A stretch of 64,000 nt of DNA from Siphonodentalium dalli (Eukaryota; Mollusca; Scaphopoda; Gadilida; Siphonodentaliidae): the NCBI GenBank assembly GCA_032622095.1, contig CP136066.1:130233917-130297916 (forward strand), in the 5' to 3' direction. The notes under the pieces are model-generated. The model made no database searches, was not told the DNA's origin, and was given only the letters and a program-made list of their open reading frames with translations. How positions within the stretch are numbered: the first letter of the stretch is position 1; every line of letters starts with the position of its first letter. Below are positions 11,196 to 22,628 of the stretch, in pieces. Both the position numbers and the translations under genes were made by a program.

Positions 11196-11584
11196 TTCTA
11201 TGTTATACCATATAGTTCAGTGGGCAAGATACCTTTGACGGAGATACAATATTTTTCTAAATAAGTAAAATATATATCTCCTAGAAGTATCTTGCCCACT
11301 GAACTCTGAGCTCCCTCCCAGGGCTTCGCACCCACCCCGCTCACGAGGAATGTCCTAATGGGGAAAAAGTGAAGAATAACGATCTGTCGTCGAGTTTAAA
11401 TGGACATTGGGTGATGATGTCATCAGAGGTTACCGGTCAGGAAACAGGATAAAATGTACCACAGAATTTTCGTTCCGTTTTCAACGCGGGTTTGTTAACC
11501 CTTCCTTGTTAATATTGGGGATATACCATATAGTTCAGTGGGCAAGATACTTCTAAGAGATATATATTTTACTTATTTAGAAAA
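11196..11584 (+). mobile_element. Inverted-terminal element, MITE-like, 332-bp core
   Basis: TTTTCTAAATAAGTAAAA through CTTGCCCACTGAACT (11253-11305) is repeated inverted at 11532-11584, giving ~53-bp terminal inverted repeats around 226 bp. A third copy of the TTCAGTGGGCAAGATAC end lies just outside at about 11209. The core contains the sequence inverted at 4064-4268. Confidence 0.7.
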
Positions 11585-12942
11585 CTATTGTTTTTCAATG
11601 AGTTAATTCTGCCTTTTTAATCAAGAGAAATTATGGTACCCGTCCCTAAAAGAGGTATGATTCGATGAAAATCTCCCCCGTTCCTAGGAACGACAGACAT
11701 AAGAATCACACGACACGCATTTGTTGTTTTCCAATGAGTTAATTCTGCCTTTTTAATCAAGATAAATGCATTCGGCCGTTCCGGTGCATTTTGCATCCGT
11801 AGTTTTGTACACATAGGTGACCGTCTAGCAACGCCGATGGTAATAAAGTGCATTTATCGGTTAACAACGCCAAATTTGGTCAATATAAAGAGCGTGACTG
11901 CCTTAACCCCCGCAGTGCCAAGGATGGTGATTTTGATGATTGGGAATGGAGAATGAGTGCTCTGAGCTTCTCCAAAACGCTACGACGACCATTCCCGTGG
12001 GTTTTTACCCTTAGATGGGAAGTTTGAGCTCAATTGAGCCAGCCGTTTTTGAGTCTATAGAGGACAAATATACACACACACACATATATATATATACGTA
12101 GTTCTCAAAATATATAGTAGACTAGCAGGTTAGCCCGCCACTGGCGGCGTTCGTCAGAAATATGACAATTTTTGAATTAATTTTTGAATTAATTGTTTTC
12201 ATTAATTTTTGAATTAATTTTTGAATTAAATTATTTTGTTTTCAATGAGTTAATATTAATTTTTTGTTTATAACTTGAGTTAATTGTGCATTTTTAATTT
12301 ACTGGATTTTTGAATTAATTGTTTTCATTAATTTTTTAATCTAATTTTTGGTTTTTCAATATTTTACCCGATTAGACCTTATTTTACCCGATTAAGGTGA
12401 AGAAGACATAAGAATCACACAACACGCAGTACCCGTCCCTAAATTTCCCCCGTTCCTAGGAACGACAGACATGTATAAGAATCACACAACACGCATTTTT
12501 TGTTTTCACACAACACGCAGTACCCGTCCCTAAAAGAGGTATGATTGAAAATTTCCCCCGTTCCTAGGAACGACAGACATAAGAATCACACAACACGTTA
12601 ATTCTGCCTTTTTAATCGAGATAAATGCATTTCGCGTTTTGCATCCGTAGTTTCATACTCATGGGTAACCGTTTAGCAACGTCGATGGCAATAAAGAGTG
12701 TTAGTCGGTTAACAACTCCAAATATTGTCAATATAAAGATCGTTAATGCCTTAACCCCCGAAGTGTCGTTTACGGTGATTTTGATGATTGGGAGTGGAGA
12801 ATGAGTTCTCAGAGCTTGTCCAAAATACGACGTCGATGATCCCCGTGGGTTTTTACCCTTATATACGAAATTTGAGCTCGATCCGTGCAGCCGTTTTCGA
12901 TTCAATGAAGTACCCACATATATACACACATACATATATATA
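11585..12942 (+). repeat. F-family repeats in two head-to-tail copies joined by microsatellites
   Basis: F units at 11585-11760 run into the tail GAGCTCAATTGAGCCAGCCG and an (AC)n(AT)n microsatellite (12071-12096). A head follows at 12101: GTTCTCAAAATATATAGTAG, then CGCCACTGGCGGCG. More units lie at 12395-12610 and a second tail and microsatellite at 12870-12942. 12160-12390 is AT-rich low-complexity sequence built on GAATTAATTTTT. Confidence 0.65.
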
Positions 12943-14117
12943 CAGTGTTCACGCTGGACCGAAAAAAACTTTAGCCAAAAGATTAGCCAAATGAAAATTT
13001 TATTAGCCAAATGAAAAAAACTTTAGCCAAATGTTTTTTGGCCAAATTAAAAACACTTTGGCCAAATTAAATCATTGTTTTCTGGTCGGTTCACAATTAA
13101 TGACTAAAACGTAAAATCTAACAGGCACAGGTAAAATACACAATAATTTAAATAATTTTGATGAACTAGAAGTATTTTTATATATATAATTTATTAAAAA
13201 TTTATTAATGTTTATGTGAAAGAGTGATTTTGGGGGGGGGGGGGGGGGGGGGGGGGGGGACCCGGGATTGTCCTTTTTAATGTCATTATTTTTTTTATTT
13301 ATATCAATATCTTTTTTTAAATCATTAAATATTTATCCTTGCGAAAATATCTAAGTGACATCTGGAAACTAATAACTTATATTATTTACGCCATTATCAA
13401 ATTACAATCTGTCATAAAAGCATGCATATTATTTTGACTGTATCGGTATTGACGACAAATAGCCACAAAATATCTGTCGTGATTCACATTTGGCTGATTA
13501 AGCTATTGTCTTACACTTGGTGTTCATAAACCCCGACCATCATAAATACAATGTCATCATAAACATGCATTGTGTAGGCGTGCCGTGAGTGACCAGACAG
13601 ACAATGGGCTGAATGGGGGATTAGGGGATTAAATGTAAAAATTAATAAGGACATTTTGCTGCTTCGTGCAGAGTGACGTAATTTTTCTCCAGATTAAAAC
13701 AGCCTGTTACGAACAAATTGCTTATATACCGGCGTCAATGCACAAAACATTGCTTTCTTCACATTGTCATAATTGAACCACGGTCGGTTTAATGTCCATG
13801 CGTCTTTGAATGTCCGTCTTGTGAAATCTAAAGATGATTGCATATCACTTTGTGATCGCTTGGTTGATAGAGTTGTCGATCGCGTTTCCCTTTGTACGAT
13901 ATTTCATAAGTACGAAAATAATGAAATACTTTCGTCACCTAACTTCGTCTTGAATGTCGATATATTGAGCGCTTTTATTAATTAGCTTTCTGGCTCCATG
14001 TCTCCATTTGGGTTCAAAAAAAGTTTAGCCAAAAGTTTAGCCAAATGAAAATTTTATTAGCCAAATTCGAAAAAGATTAGCCATTGGCTAATTTGGCTAC
14101 CGACAGCGTGAACACTG
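12943..14117 (+). mobile_element. hAT-like non-autonomous transposon, 1,175 bp
   Basis: The ends are CAGTGTTCACGCTG and its complement CAGCGTGAACACTG. The flanks are TATATATA on both sides (12935-12942, 14118-14125), which fits an 8-bp target duplication but lies in a microsatellite and so is ambiguous. Both subterminal regions hold clustered TTAGCCAAA motifs, typical of transposase-binding arrays. A run of 26 or so G lies near 13234-13259. No transposase; the 70-codon frame at 13773 is not recognisable. Confidence 0.75.
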
Positions 14118-14129
14118 TATATATATATA

Positions 14130-14238
14130 TACGGAGTTCTCAAAATATATAGTAGACTAGCAGGTTAGCCCGCCACTGGCGGCGTTGGTCCGAAACATGA
14201 CATTTGTTTCGCTTTTCAATGAGTTAATTGTGCCTTTT
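14130..14238 (+). repeat. F-family head fragment
   Basis: GTTCTCAAAATATATAGTAG and CGCCACTGGCGGCG follow the microsatellite split by the hAT-like element, so the element lies between an F tail and an F head. Confidence 0.6.
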
Positions 14239-16690
14239 TAGCTCACCTGAGACGAAGTCTCCGGTGGAGCTATAGTCATCACTCCTCGTCCGTCGTCCGT
14301 CCGTCCGTCCATCAACTTTTTTTTAAACATCTTCTCCTCTGAAACCATCATACCGAATTTGTTCATATTTGGTGTGGATGTTCCCTAGGTGACTCTCATT
14401 CAGATTTGTTCAAATGAGGTCACTGGGTCAAATAGTTGCGAAGCCAGGGCCATAACTCTATTCCTCCATAGTAATTCTTACAACGACTTCTTGTTCAGAA
14501 CCATTGGGCCGATTTAGCTAATATTTGGTATGGAGGGTCCTTGGGTGACTGGTGTTCAGATTTGTTCAAATGAGGTCACCCGGTCAATTAGTTGAGAAAC
14601 CAGGGCCATAACTCATAGTAATTCTTACAATGATTTCTTCTAAAAAAATATTTGGCCGATTTAGCTTATATTTGGTACAGAGAGACCTTGGGTGACTGGG
14701 GTTCAGATTTGTTCAAATGGGGTCACTGGGTCAAATAGGGGCAGAGCTAGGGACATAACTTTAAAAACAAAAAAATTAATTTTTGCATTTTGACCTTTAA
14801 TTTTTGTTTAGGACACATCACAGCCTCATATTTCTTACCTAGATTTTTCTTAGCATGTTCTTCATCTGTATGGATTTTGGTATTGTTTATTTAACCCTTT
14901 CCACTCTTGTTTTGATATAGAATTCATCCAAGACAGGTTAACTCAAACATTTTTCATCTGATCAACACCAAATTTGGTATATGAATTTTTGACACTTATA
15001 TACAGATCAAGTTAAAATATGGGTTTGATCCGATATATTTTAACAGAGTTATAATTCAGACCTCTTTGCTATGCACTATTAATTTTTAAGAGAACACTGA
15101 AGCCTGTATTATTGAAAAAGCCAATTTATCATAGTGTGGTCACCTGATACTCTTGCTGAAGACTGCTTGCTTCAGACCAGTTTACCATCTGTCATTACAA
15201 GACATGACATTTTTAATAGCTAAACAACTATTCTACCAGAGTCTACAACAATAAATAGGATTAGTCCATTGTTCATTTCTCCAAGCCTGGACATAGTGTG
15301 TCTGACATTTGCAGAATGAAGTCCCCAGATGGTGAATTTAGTGTTGCTACCCCATACAGCAGGCTAGCATCACCAAATACACCCTCAATTACCTTATTCT
15401 GCTTAGGCCTCATCTTCTGGGACAATTTTTTTTAAACATGTTTTTAAATTTGAAAAAAGTGACACCATTATAACATCTGCAGAGTTATGAAACTTTACTC
15501 TTTAATGAAATTATGGAAACATTCCACCCTCCCCCCACCCCCACCCCCTCCCACATGGCCCAGACCCAACCCTGCCATGCCCAGACCCAACCCTGCCATC
15601 AACCAACATCCCTTCCAAGCCATATCACCTCTCAATTTAATACCTCTTCTCACCACAGAGGCATATATTTCTCTGTAAAGGTACAGGTCATTAATTATAT
15701 AAACTGGCCAGATGACATGTATTATTCTAATCTAAACATATCTGTAGCAATTTAACAACAAACTGGTGCTCCCAGGGTTAGGTGATGACTGACATTCAAT
15801 GATACTGTGAATGGCTTTGATTTCTTCAAGTCTGGAAATAGTGTGTCTGACTTTTACATAGTGAGGTCCCCAGATGGTGAATTTAGTGTTGCTACCCCAT
15901 ACAGCATGCTAGCATCACAAAATACACCCGCCAGGGACCTAATTCTGCTTAGTCCTCATCTTCTGGGAAGTATCCAAAGTATCAAATTGACAGTTTGATT
16001 TAGTCACTTTTTCCACCTGTTCAGTTTCAATGTCCCCCTAATTTGCAGAAGATAAAATGCATAATTGAGGTGCTCAATGGGTGTGTATCACCAACTTCAA
16101 CTGTAGGACTTCAATCTGTTCCTTGGTTGTATTGGCCATTGAGGCCTAATCAGATTGAGGATGAATTTGGTGATACTAGCCTGCCTTACAGAATATTGTC
16201 ATTAAATCCACATTTTTGGGACCTAATTCTGCAAATGTCAGACATACCAAATTCAGGTTTGGCCATTTCATATTATTGTTTTAATCACCACTTATCCAGA
16301 TGAAATCATACGACTAATATTCAAAGAGAAATGGGGGGGGGGGGTATATATTGGATTAAATTTGTCTTCTATCTGTCAGGCTTCCATCCGTCTGCCTGTT
16401 GAGATGTCTATCCATCCATCTATCAACAATTGATTTCTTCTCCATATTAAAGACGGAATGTGTTTATATAGTTCAGTGTGCATGTTCCCTAGGTGTCTCA
16501 CAATCAGATTTGTTCAATTAAGTTCATCACATCAAATACATGTAGGTGCCAAGCCAGGGCCATAACTCTTTCCCTCCATAGTAAGTCTTAAAACAGTTTT
16601 TTCTCAAGAACCATTAGGCCTATATAGCTTATATTTGGTATGGAGGGGCCTTGGGTGACTGGGGTTCAGATTTGTTCATGGGGTCATTTT
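14239..16690 (+). repeat. Q-family element, copy 2, 3' end replaced by an R element
   Basis: The head hairpin is at 14239-14272. The order of blocks is as in copy 1, including the R-type tail (about 14805-15060) and M foldbacks (15293-15408, 15836-15955, 16140-16250). The C-rich stretch 15525-15600 carries a small internal duplication (CCCAGACCCAACCCTGCCAT twice). The Q sequence stops where the R head begins. Confidence 0.8.
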
Positions 16691-17392
16691 TATGTGTACC
16701 CATACCATGTATGGTACACATAATGCCGACGTCCGGATCAACCATCCGTCGTTCGTCCGTCCGTCTGTCTGTCCGTCTGTCCGTAGACACTTGCTATCCG
16801 ATTCGATTACTGGAGTATCTTTTATCGGATCATGTTCAAATTTCATGTGTATGTTTACAATGATACACCCCTCACCTGTATAGTTTTTGGTATAGATCGA
16901 TTGATCGGTTTAGAAATTATTAACACTTTGCATCCACACATGGGCATGTGCTATCCGATGCAATAACCAAAGTGTTTTTTGTCCGATTCTGTTCATATTT
17001 GAAATGTAGGTTTATGATGACACACCCCTCACCTGTATATTTTTTGGTATCGGTCAGTTGATCGATTTAGAAAATAATTAACCCTGCACACAAATTCTAT
17101 CTGATGCATCTAAGTCAAACAATTTGCTTATGATCTGCCTCATATTTCTTACCTAGATCTTTGTTAGTACTTTCTTTATCTGTATGGATTTTGGTATTGT
17201 TTTGTTAACCCTTTCCACTCTTGTTTTTAAATAGAATTCATCCAAGCTGTGAAGACTTAAATATTTTTCATCTGATCAGCACCAAATTTGATACAAATGA
17301 TCCTCACCCCAAAATACAAATCAAGTTCAAATTTGGGTTTGATCTGATATATTTTAACAGAGTTATGGCCATTTATAATTCAAGGAACTGAT
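16691..17392 (+). repeat. R-family hairpin-headed element, copy 1
   Basis: The head hairpin (16691-16722) pairs TATGTGTACC with GGTACACATA. A (CCGT)n-type stretch CGTTCGTCCGTCCGTCTG follows, then two diverged cores with CACCTGTATAGTTTTTGGTA, then a tail with GCCTCATATTTCTTACCTAG, CACCAAATTTG and TTTTAACAGAGTTATGGCC. Confidence 0.75.
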
Positions 17393-18424
17393 ACTGTAAC
17401 TAATAGCTGTGCCTGCCAGTGTGGGATTTTAAGAGAAGTTGTCATGCCACAGTGCCTCTCTTATTAGTTTTATTAGCTCACCTGAGACGAAGTCTCCGGT
17501 GGAGCTATAGTCATCACTCCTCGTCCGTCGTCCGTCCGTCCGTCCGTCCGTCAACAATCATCTTCTTCTCCAGTATCATAAGGCCAAATGAGTTCATATT
17601 TGGTGTGGATGTTCCCTGCTTGACTCAGACTCAGATTTGTTAAAATAAGGTCACTGAGTCAAATAGTTGCGAAGCTAGGGCCATAACTCTATCCCGCCAT
17701 AGTAATTCTTAAAACAACTTCTTTTCAAGAACAATCAGGCCTATTTAGCTTATATTTGGTATGGAAGGTCCTTGAATGACTGGGGGTCAGATTTGTTCAA
17801 ATGGGGTCACTGGGTCAAATAGGGGCAGAATCAGGGACATAACTCTATTCTCCCTTGTAATTATTAGAATGACTTCTTCTCCAGAATCATCAGGCCGATT
17901 TAGCTAATATTTTGTATGGTGGGTCCTTGTGTGACTGGGGTTCAGATTTGTTCAAATGGGGTCAGTGTGTCAAATAGGGGCCGTGTCAGGAACATAACTT
18001 AAAAAAAAAAAAATTAAATTTGTTTTTTTAAATATTGTTAAATTTAAATCCTTGCTCAATTCAAAAAACAAATCACAATTCAAAATAAACCAATACAAAA
18101 ATATTTTTTTCATTTTAACCCCTGATTTTTTGTATTTTTTTAGACACAAAACACCCCATTCCACCCCTTTCCCTCCTCACCCCTCTACGCCCCTGTCCCC
18201 ACTACCACCCCCCCCCCCCATCTGCGTAGCCCTGCACCCACTGCAGTCAAGAAAAAATTAATTAGAAAAACTGACACCTTGTAACATCCATAAAGTATGG
18301 TATTAGCCCCAGACAGAAAGAGTTAATAACAGTCATCAATTCAGATGTTATCTAGCTGGCTGACAGCTATGTGTAAACAGTCATGCTCTGTGTGTATCAT
18401 TAACATATCATATCAAAACAAAAT

Positions 18425-18545
18425 GCTGTATGTCTGACATTTGCAGAATGAGGTCCCCAGAGGGTGAATTTAGTGATGCTACTCTGCACAGTAGGCTAGC
18501 ATCACCAAATACACTCTCCAGGGACCTCATTCTGCTTAGGCCTCA
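18425..18545. repeat. M foldback repeat
   Basis: TTTGCAGAATGAGGTCCCCA and GGTGAATTTAGTGATGCTA are mirrored by TAGCATCACCAAATACAC and AGGGACCTCATTCTGC, so the block can fold on itself over ~90 bp. Related blocks lie at 9403, 9930, 15293, 15836, 16140, 18725, 21721, 55388 and 55695, always inside Q elements. Confidence 0.7.
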
Positions 18546-18724
18546 TCTTCAGGGAAGTATACAGGTCTTAAATTGACATTTCTACTTACTTTTTCCCTTC
18601 TGTTCAGTTTCTATATTCCCTAATTTGCTGTCAGAAGATAAAATTGATAATTGAAGTGCCCAATGGGTGCACATCACCAATTAACTGGACAACTTCAATC
18701 TGTTCCTATGTCTCCCATGGCAGT

Positions 18725-18842
18725 TGAGGCCTAAGCATAATGAGGTCCACAGAGGGTGAATTTGGTGATGCTAGCCCACCTTACAGGATTGCAGCACTAA
18801 ATTCACCCTTTAGTGACCTCATTCTGCAAAAGTCAGACACTA
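18725..18842. repeat. M foldback repeat
   Basis: AATGAGGTCCACAGAGGGTG pairs with CACCCTTTAGTGACCTCATT; the outer end is CAAAAGTCAGACACTATA, the complement of the outer end seen at the other M copies. Confidence 0.65.
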
Positions 18843-20262
18843 TATTCAGGCTTGGCTGTTCCACTATTATATTCTTAACCACCACCTATCCAGTTGTACT
18901 CATTATACCCTGATTTGCAAAGAAAACTTGGGGGGGGGGGGGTATATTGGATTGAATTTGTCTTATCAATTTTGTTTTTCTCCACATACATATTAAAGAC
19001 CGAAATGGTTTATATATTTTGACTCACATTCATATTTGTTCAAATGAGTTCATCAGGTCATATAGGTGAGAAGCCAGGGCCATAACTCTTTCCCTCCATA
19101 GTAATTCTTCAGAAACCATCAGGCCTATTTAGCTTTTGGTATGGAGGGTTCTTTGGTGAGTGGGGTTCAGATTTGTACACGTGAGGTCATTTTTAGGAAA
19201 CTTTTGAGGAAAATCAGTTTTCTTCAACTCTTAAAATCTACCGTTTGAAATTTCTAGATGAATAGATCTCATAGATGGGGATTCACATTTGTTCAAATAA
19301 GGGCAGAGATAAGAGATTTAACTCTCAACCACCCACCCTACCTGTATGTATGCTGTTTGATACTGGTATAATAATATATAGATTCCTATTGATTTCTAAG
19401 CTGCCTGGGTGGAGGCAATGATGCTGTAGATTTGATTTTTCAACCAGTAACAGTCCACATTTTCCTACTTCGGGTTAAACTGTTCGACTAAAATCGCCAC
19501 AAATGTTAACAGGTCTATTTTGCTGATATTTAGTATGAAGGGTTCTTTGGTGTCTGGTATTGAAATTTATTCAGATGTGGTCATCAGGTTAAATAGGGTG
19601 GGACCAGGGACATAACTGTATGTCTCTATAGTCATTCTTAAATTGTCTTCTCAAGAGAGGTTGGACTATTTAGCTTACATATAGTATGGATGATCCTTTA
19701 GTGACTGATATTCAGATTTGTTAACATCAGGTCAACCTGTCAATAAATGACGGGGGGCTATGGGGAGTTAACAATTTTGTGTTTAAAAAATCATTGAAAT
19801 ACCAAATTCATTAAAACATCTTCCTTGGAACTACCTAACTGATTAATCTGACATACATGTATGGTGTTTTGGGTCCATGGATAAATGGGCTTCAAACATG
19901 TCTAAATGGTTTTATAAAAAGGTGCTTGTGAGATTGGAAATTTCCAAAAACTGAGAAAGTTTGAGATGTCGGTTGTGAAATTCCAACCCAAGACTTGGGA
20001 GTCTGGAGCCCGGTTGGGAGGGGACTTGTTGAGCTGGAGGAGGGGGGTGATCAGTAGTGAACAGTGGGCAATTTCATGGTGGATATTCACCTTGAAATTA
20101 CCCACTGTACACTACTGAAGCCTCTCTAGCCACATATCGTGTTTAGATCTACTTTTTTCAAAGTGCTTATGAAAAGTTCTGACTATTGTGGTCTCCAGAG
20201 TCCCAGTCTCATCAGTCTTTGCAGTCTGGTGAGCGACCCCACAGTCTTTGACTGTCTTGTTA

Positions 20263-21656
20263 TTTTAGCTGTGCACTAGATTGAGTTAGATAGCCTTGGT
20301 GCCTGCAGGTGGCTGTCAAGAATATAATTAATGGATGGGTCTCTATTCTGTTCTGTGCAATATTAAGTTAACCCATTTGTTGAAACTGGTTCATTATTAG
20401 TTAATGTACACCTATTCCAAAATTACAAATTGGAATAGTCCATTGTTTATTTGTTGGGATGTTTTACAGACATTTTTGTTTATAGACATTTTTGTTTACA
20501 CTCACACTGTAACGTAGAAATAAATTAACCCACCCATTCCATAGTTCCATCATATGATATCATTGAACATTATTAACCCTCTCCGCACATATGGTCTTCT
20601 GGTGTTTTCCATCTGATCATGCTCCTATTCTATGTCCAGGTTGATGGTGATCCACTTTTCCCTTGCATATTTAATGATATTCTGCTGTTTACAGACATTG
20701 TATCTTTCAAATGATCAGCTTAGAATAAAGTTAACCATAGATATACTGTATGCAATCCAATGTTATGACTCTAATATTTTCAATCTGACCATTCTCATAT
20801 CTCACCTTTATTTATCTAATAATTCTGCTTTAAAATATTTTATATCCAACCATTATCAATCACATTTTAATATCGAGGTCTATAACCCATCACTTGTATA
20901 GATGTTCAAGTATTGATTGGTCTCTAATTCAACGATCTCATATCTTTTTAATATGTAGCTAACACAACAATATTATGACTCAGGTTGCAATGTAAGAAGT
21001 AGACAAATAGAGTTGTTATGTGCTTAATTTCATAAGTATTATATCTTTAACAGCTATGGTGCATCTGTCTGACTGTGGTGGGTTATTTAGCTTTATCACT
21101 CTATAACACATACATGTATCTGTGTTGGAGTTACCCACTTTTCGCTTGCATGGATTTTGCGATCAAAATTAACCCATTCCATAGACACATGATATCCAAA
21201 CGGCAGATATTAAATTATCTCTTTCACCTTGAACCAGGTTCAGTAAGGATTTCTATAAGCCACCAATTGACCAATATTCATCATCAGATGAAATATCTTA
21301 TTTTTAAATTCACTCAATTGCATTTGGGCTGCTGAATAATAATGGTGCTGGTATTCTTGAGACTACTTATTGGTCAAATATTTCTCACCGATAACTTTTA
21401 TAATCTCATCCAGGTTAATCATGACACATAAATTTCTTCACCTGTATAAATTTTGGTATTGATTGAATGGTTTTGAAAATATTTACCCCATATTTAATAA
21501 TATTCTGCTGTTTACAGACATTGTATCTTGAAATTTAATGCCATATCCATTGCCCAATAAGTCTGATTCCACTTGGGAACAATTAATTAATAGTAAGCTG
21601 TGAATTGTTGAAAGTCTTATACTCATGAAAAAATTGGTATACAGATTTATGAAAAT
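20263..21656. other. AT-rich intergenic sequence, no gene seen
   Basis: Several 60-90 codon frames exist but none has protein-like composition. GATATTCTGCTGTTTACAGACATTGTATCTT recurs in part near 20675 and 21508, hinting at an old degenerate repeat. Confidence 0.4.
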
Positions 21657-21719
21657 AGCTAATCACTATCGCCAGGGTATGGGTTAAACATCTGCCTATC
21701 GTGATCGGCCTCTCGTTAG
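21657..21719 (+). repeat. Short dispersed repeat with GATCGTGATCGG hairpin
   Basis: AGGGTATGGGTTAAACATCT then ATCGTGATCGGCCTCTCGTT also occurs at 29588-29650 with few differences. Confidence 0.6.
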
Positions 21720-22628
21720 GAAATGAGGTCCCCAGAGGGTGAATTCGGTGATGTTAGTCCACCTTGCGGAATATTGTCATTAAATTCACCTGCAAAGGTC
21801 AGACACTAAATACAGACTCGGCTGTTCCAATATTAGTTTCTTAACTAGCACTTATCCAGGTGAAATCATACCCTGATTTTTCAACGAAAATTGGGGTGTA
21901 TATTGATATTACTAGATGAATGGATCTCATAGATGAGGATTCACATTTGTTCTAATAGGGGCAGAGATAAGAGATTTAACTCTCATCTATGCTGTTTGGT
22001 ACTGGTATAATAATATTGATTTCTAGACAGCCTGGGTGGGGGCAATGTTGAGGCAATGGGGAGGGAGTGTAGAGGGGTGGAGATTTGACCCCCTATTTTG
22101 ATCAAAAGTAAAAAAATTCATGCCCGATACTAAATCATTTGTAGATTAGATGTTCACACCAAAAATAAGTTAGAACTGTTCTCGTAGTTTGGTTTGATTT
22201 TCTAACATGTATGTTTTTAAACCATCAGCCCATATGTTTCTACTTCAGGTTAAACTGTCGGAACGAATTGGCCACAAATTTGAACTTTATGGGGGTGTCA
22301 GGTTTGCAATTATCAAACGTTTGAAAGCTTGAAGTACTGGTACCAGTCGTAAAATTCAACCTAAGAGGAATGTACAAAGTGATTTTTGTGAACTTAGTAC
22401 TGTGGTATGGTTGTCCTCTTTAAAAGGTAAGAGGTTGGAAATTTGTCAGTGATGTGCAATTAGAAATTTCAAGGTGAAGAGACCTGCTCATTTGAGAACA
22501 TCCAGCTATGTCCATGTTTAGAACTTAAGTGATTCTGTCAAGTACTGACTCTTGTAGTCTTCAGAGTCCCTGTCTTCTCAGTCCTTACAGTCTGGTGGGC
22601 GACCCACAGTTATTGACTGTCTTGTTAA
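21720..22628 (+). repeat. Q-family 3' portion
   Basis: An M block starts at 21721. 22246-22628 matches 57388-57776 closely (GTACTGGTACCAGTCGTAAA, ACTTAGTACTGTGGTATGG), ending in the hairpin ACAGTTATTGACTGT (22606-22620). It is directly followed by F repeats. Confidence 0.7.

Larger units (their letters stand above)
17474..20262 (+). repeat. Q-family element, copy 3
   Basis: The head hairpin is at 17474-17507, followed by (CGTC)n and cores. A C-rich low-complexity patch lies at 18150-18240, M foldbacks at 18425-18545 and 18725-18842, and more diverged cores at 19000-19760. The 3' hairpin ACAGTCTTTGACTGT is at 20241-20255. Confidence 0.75.
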
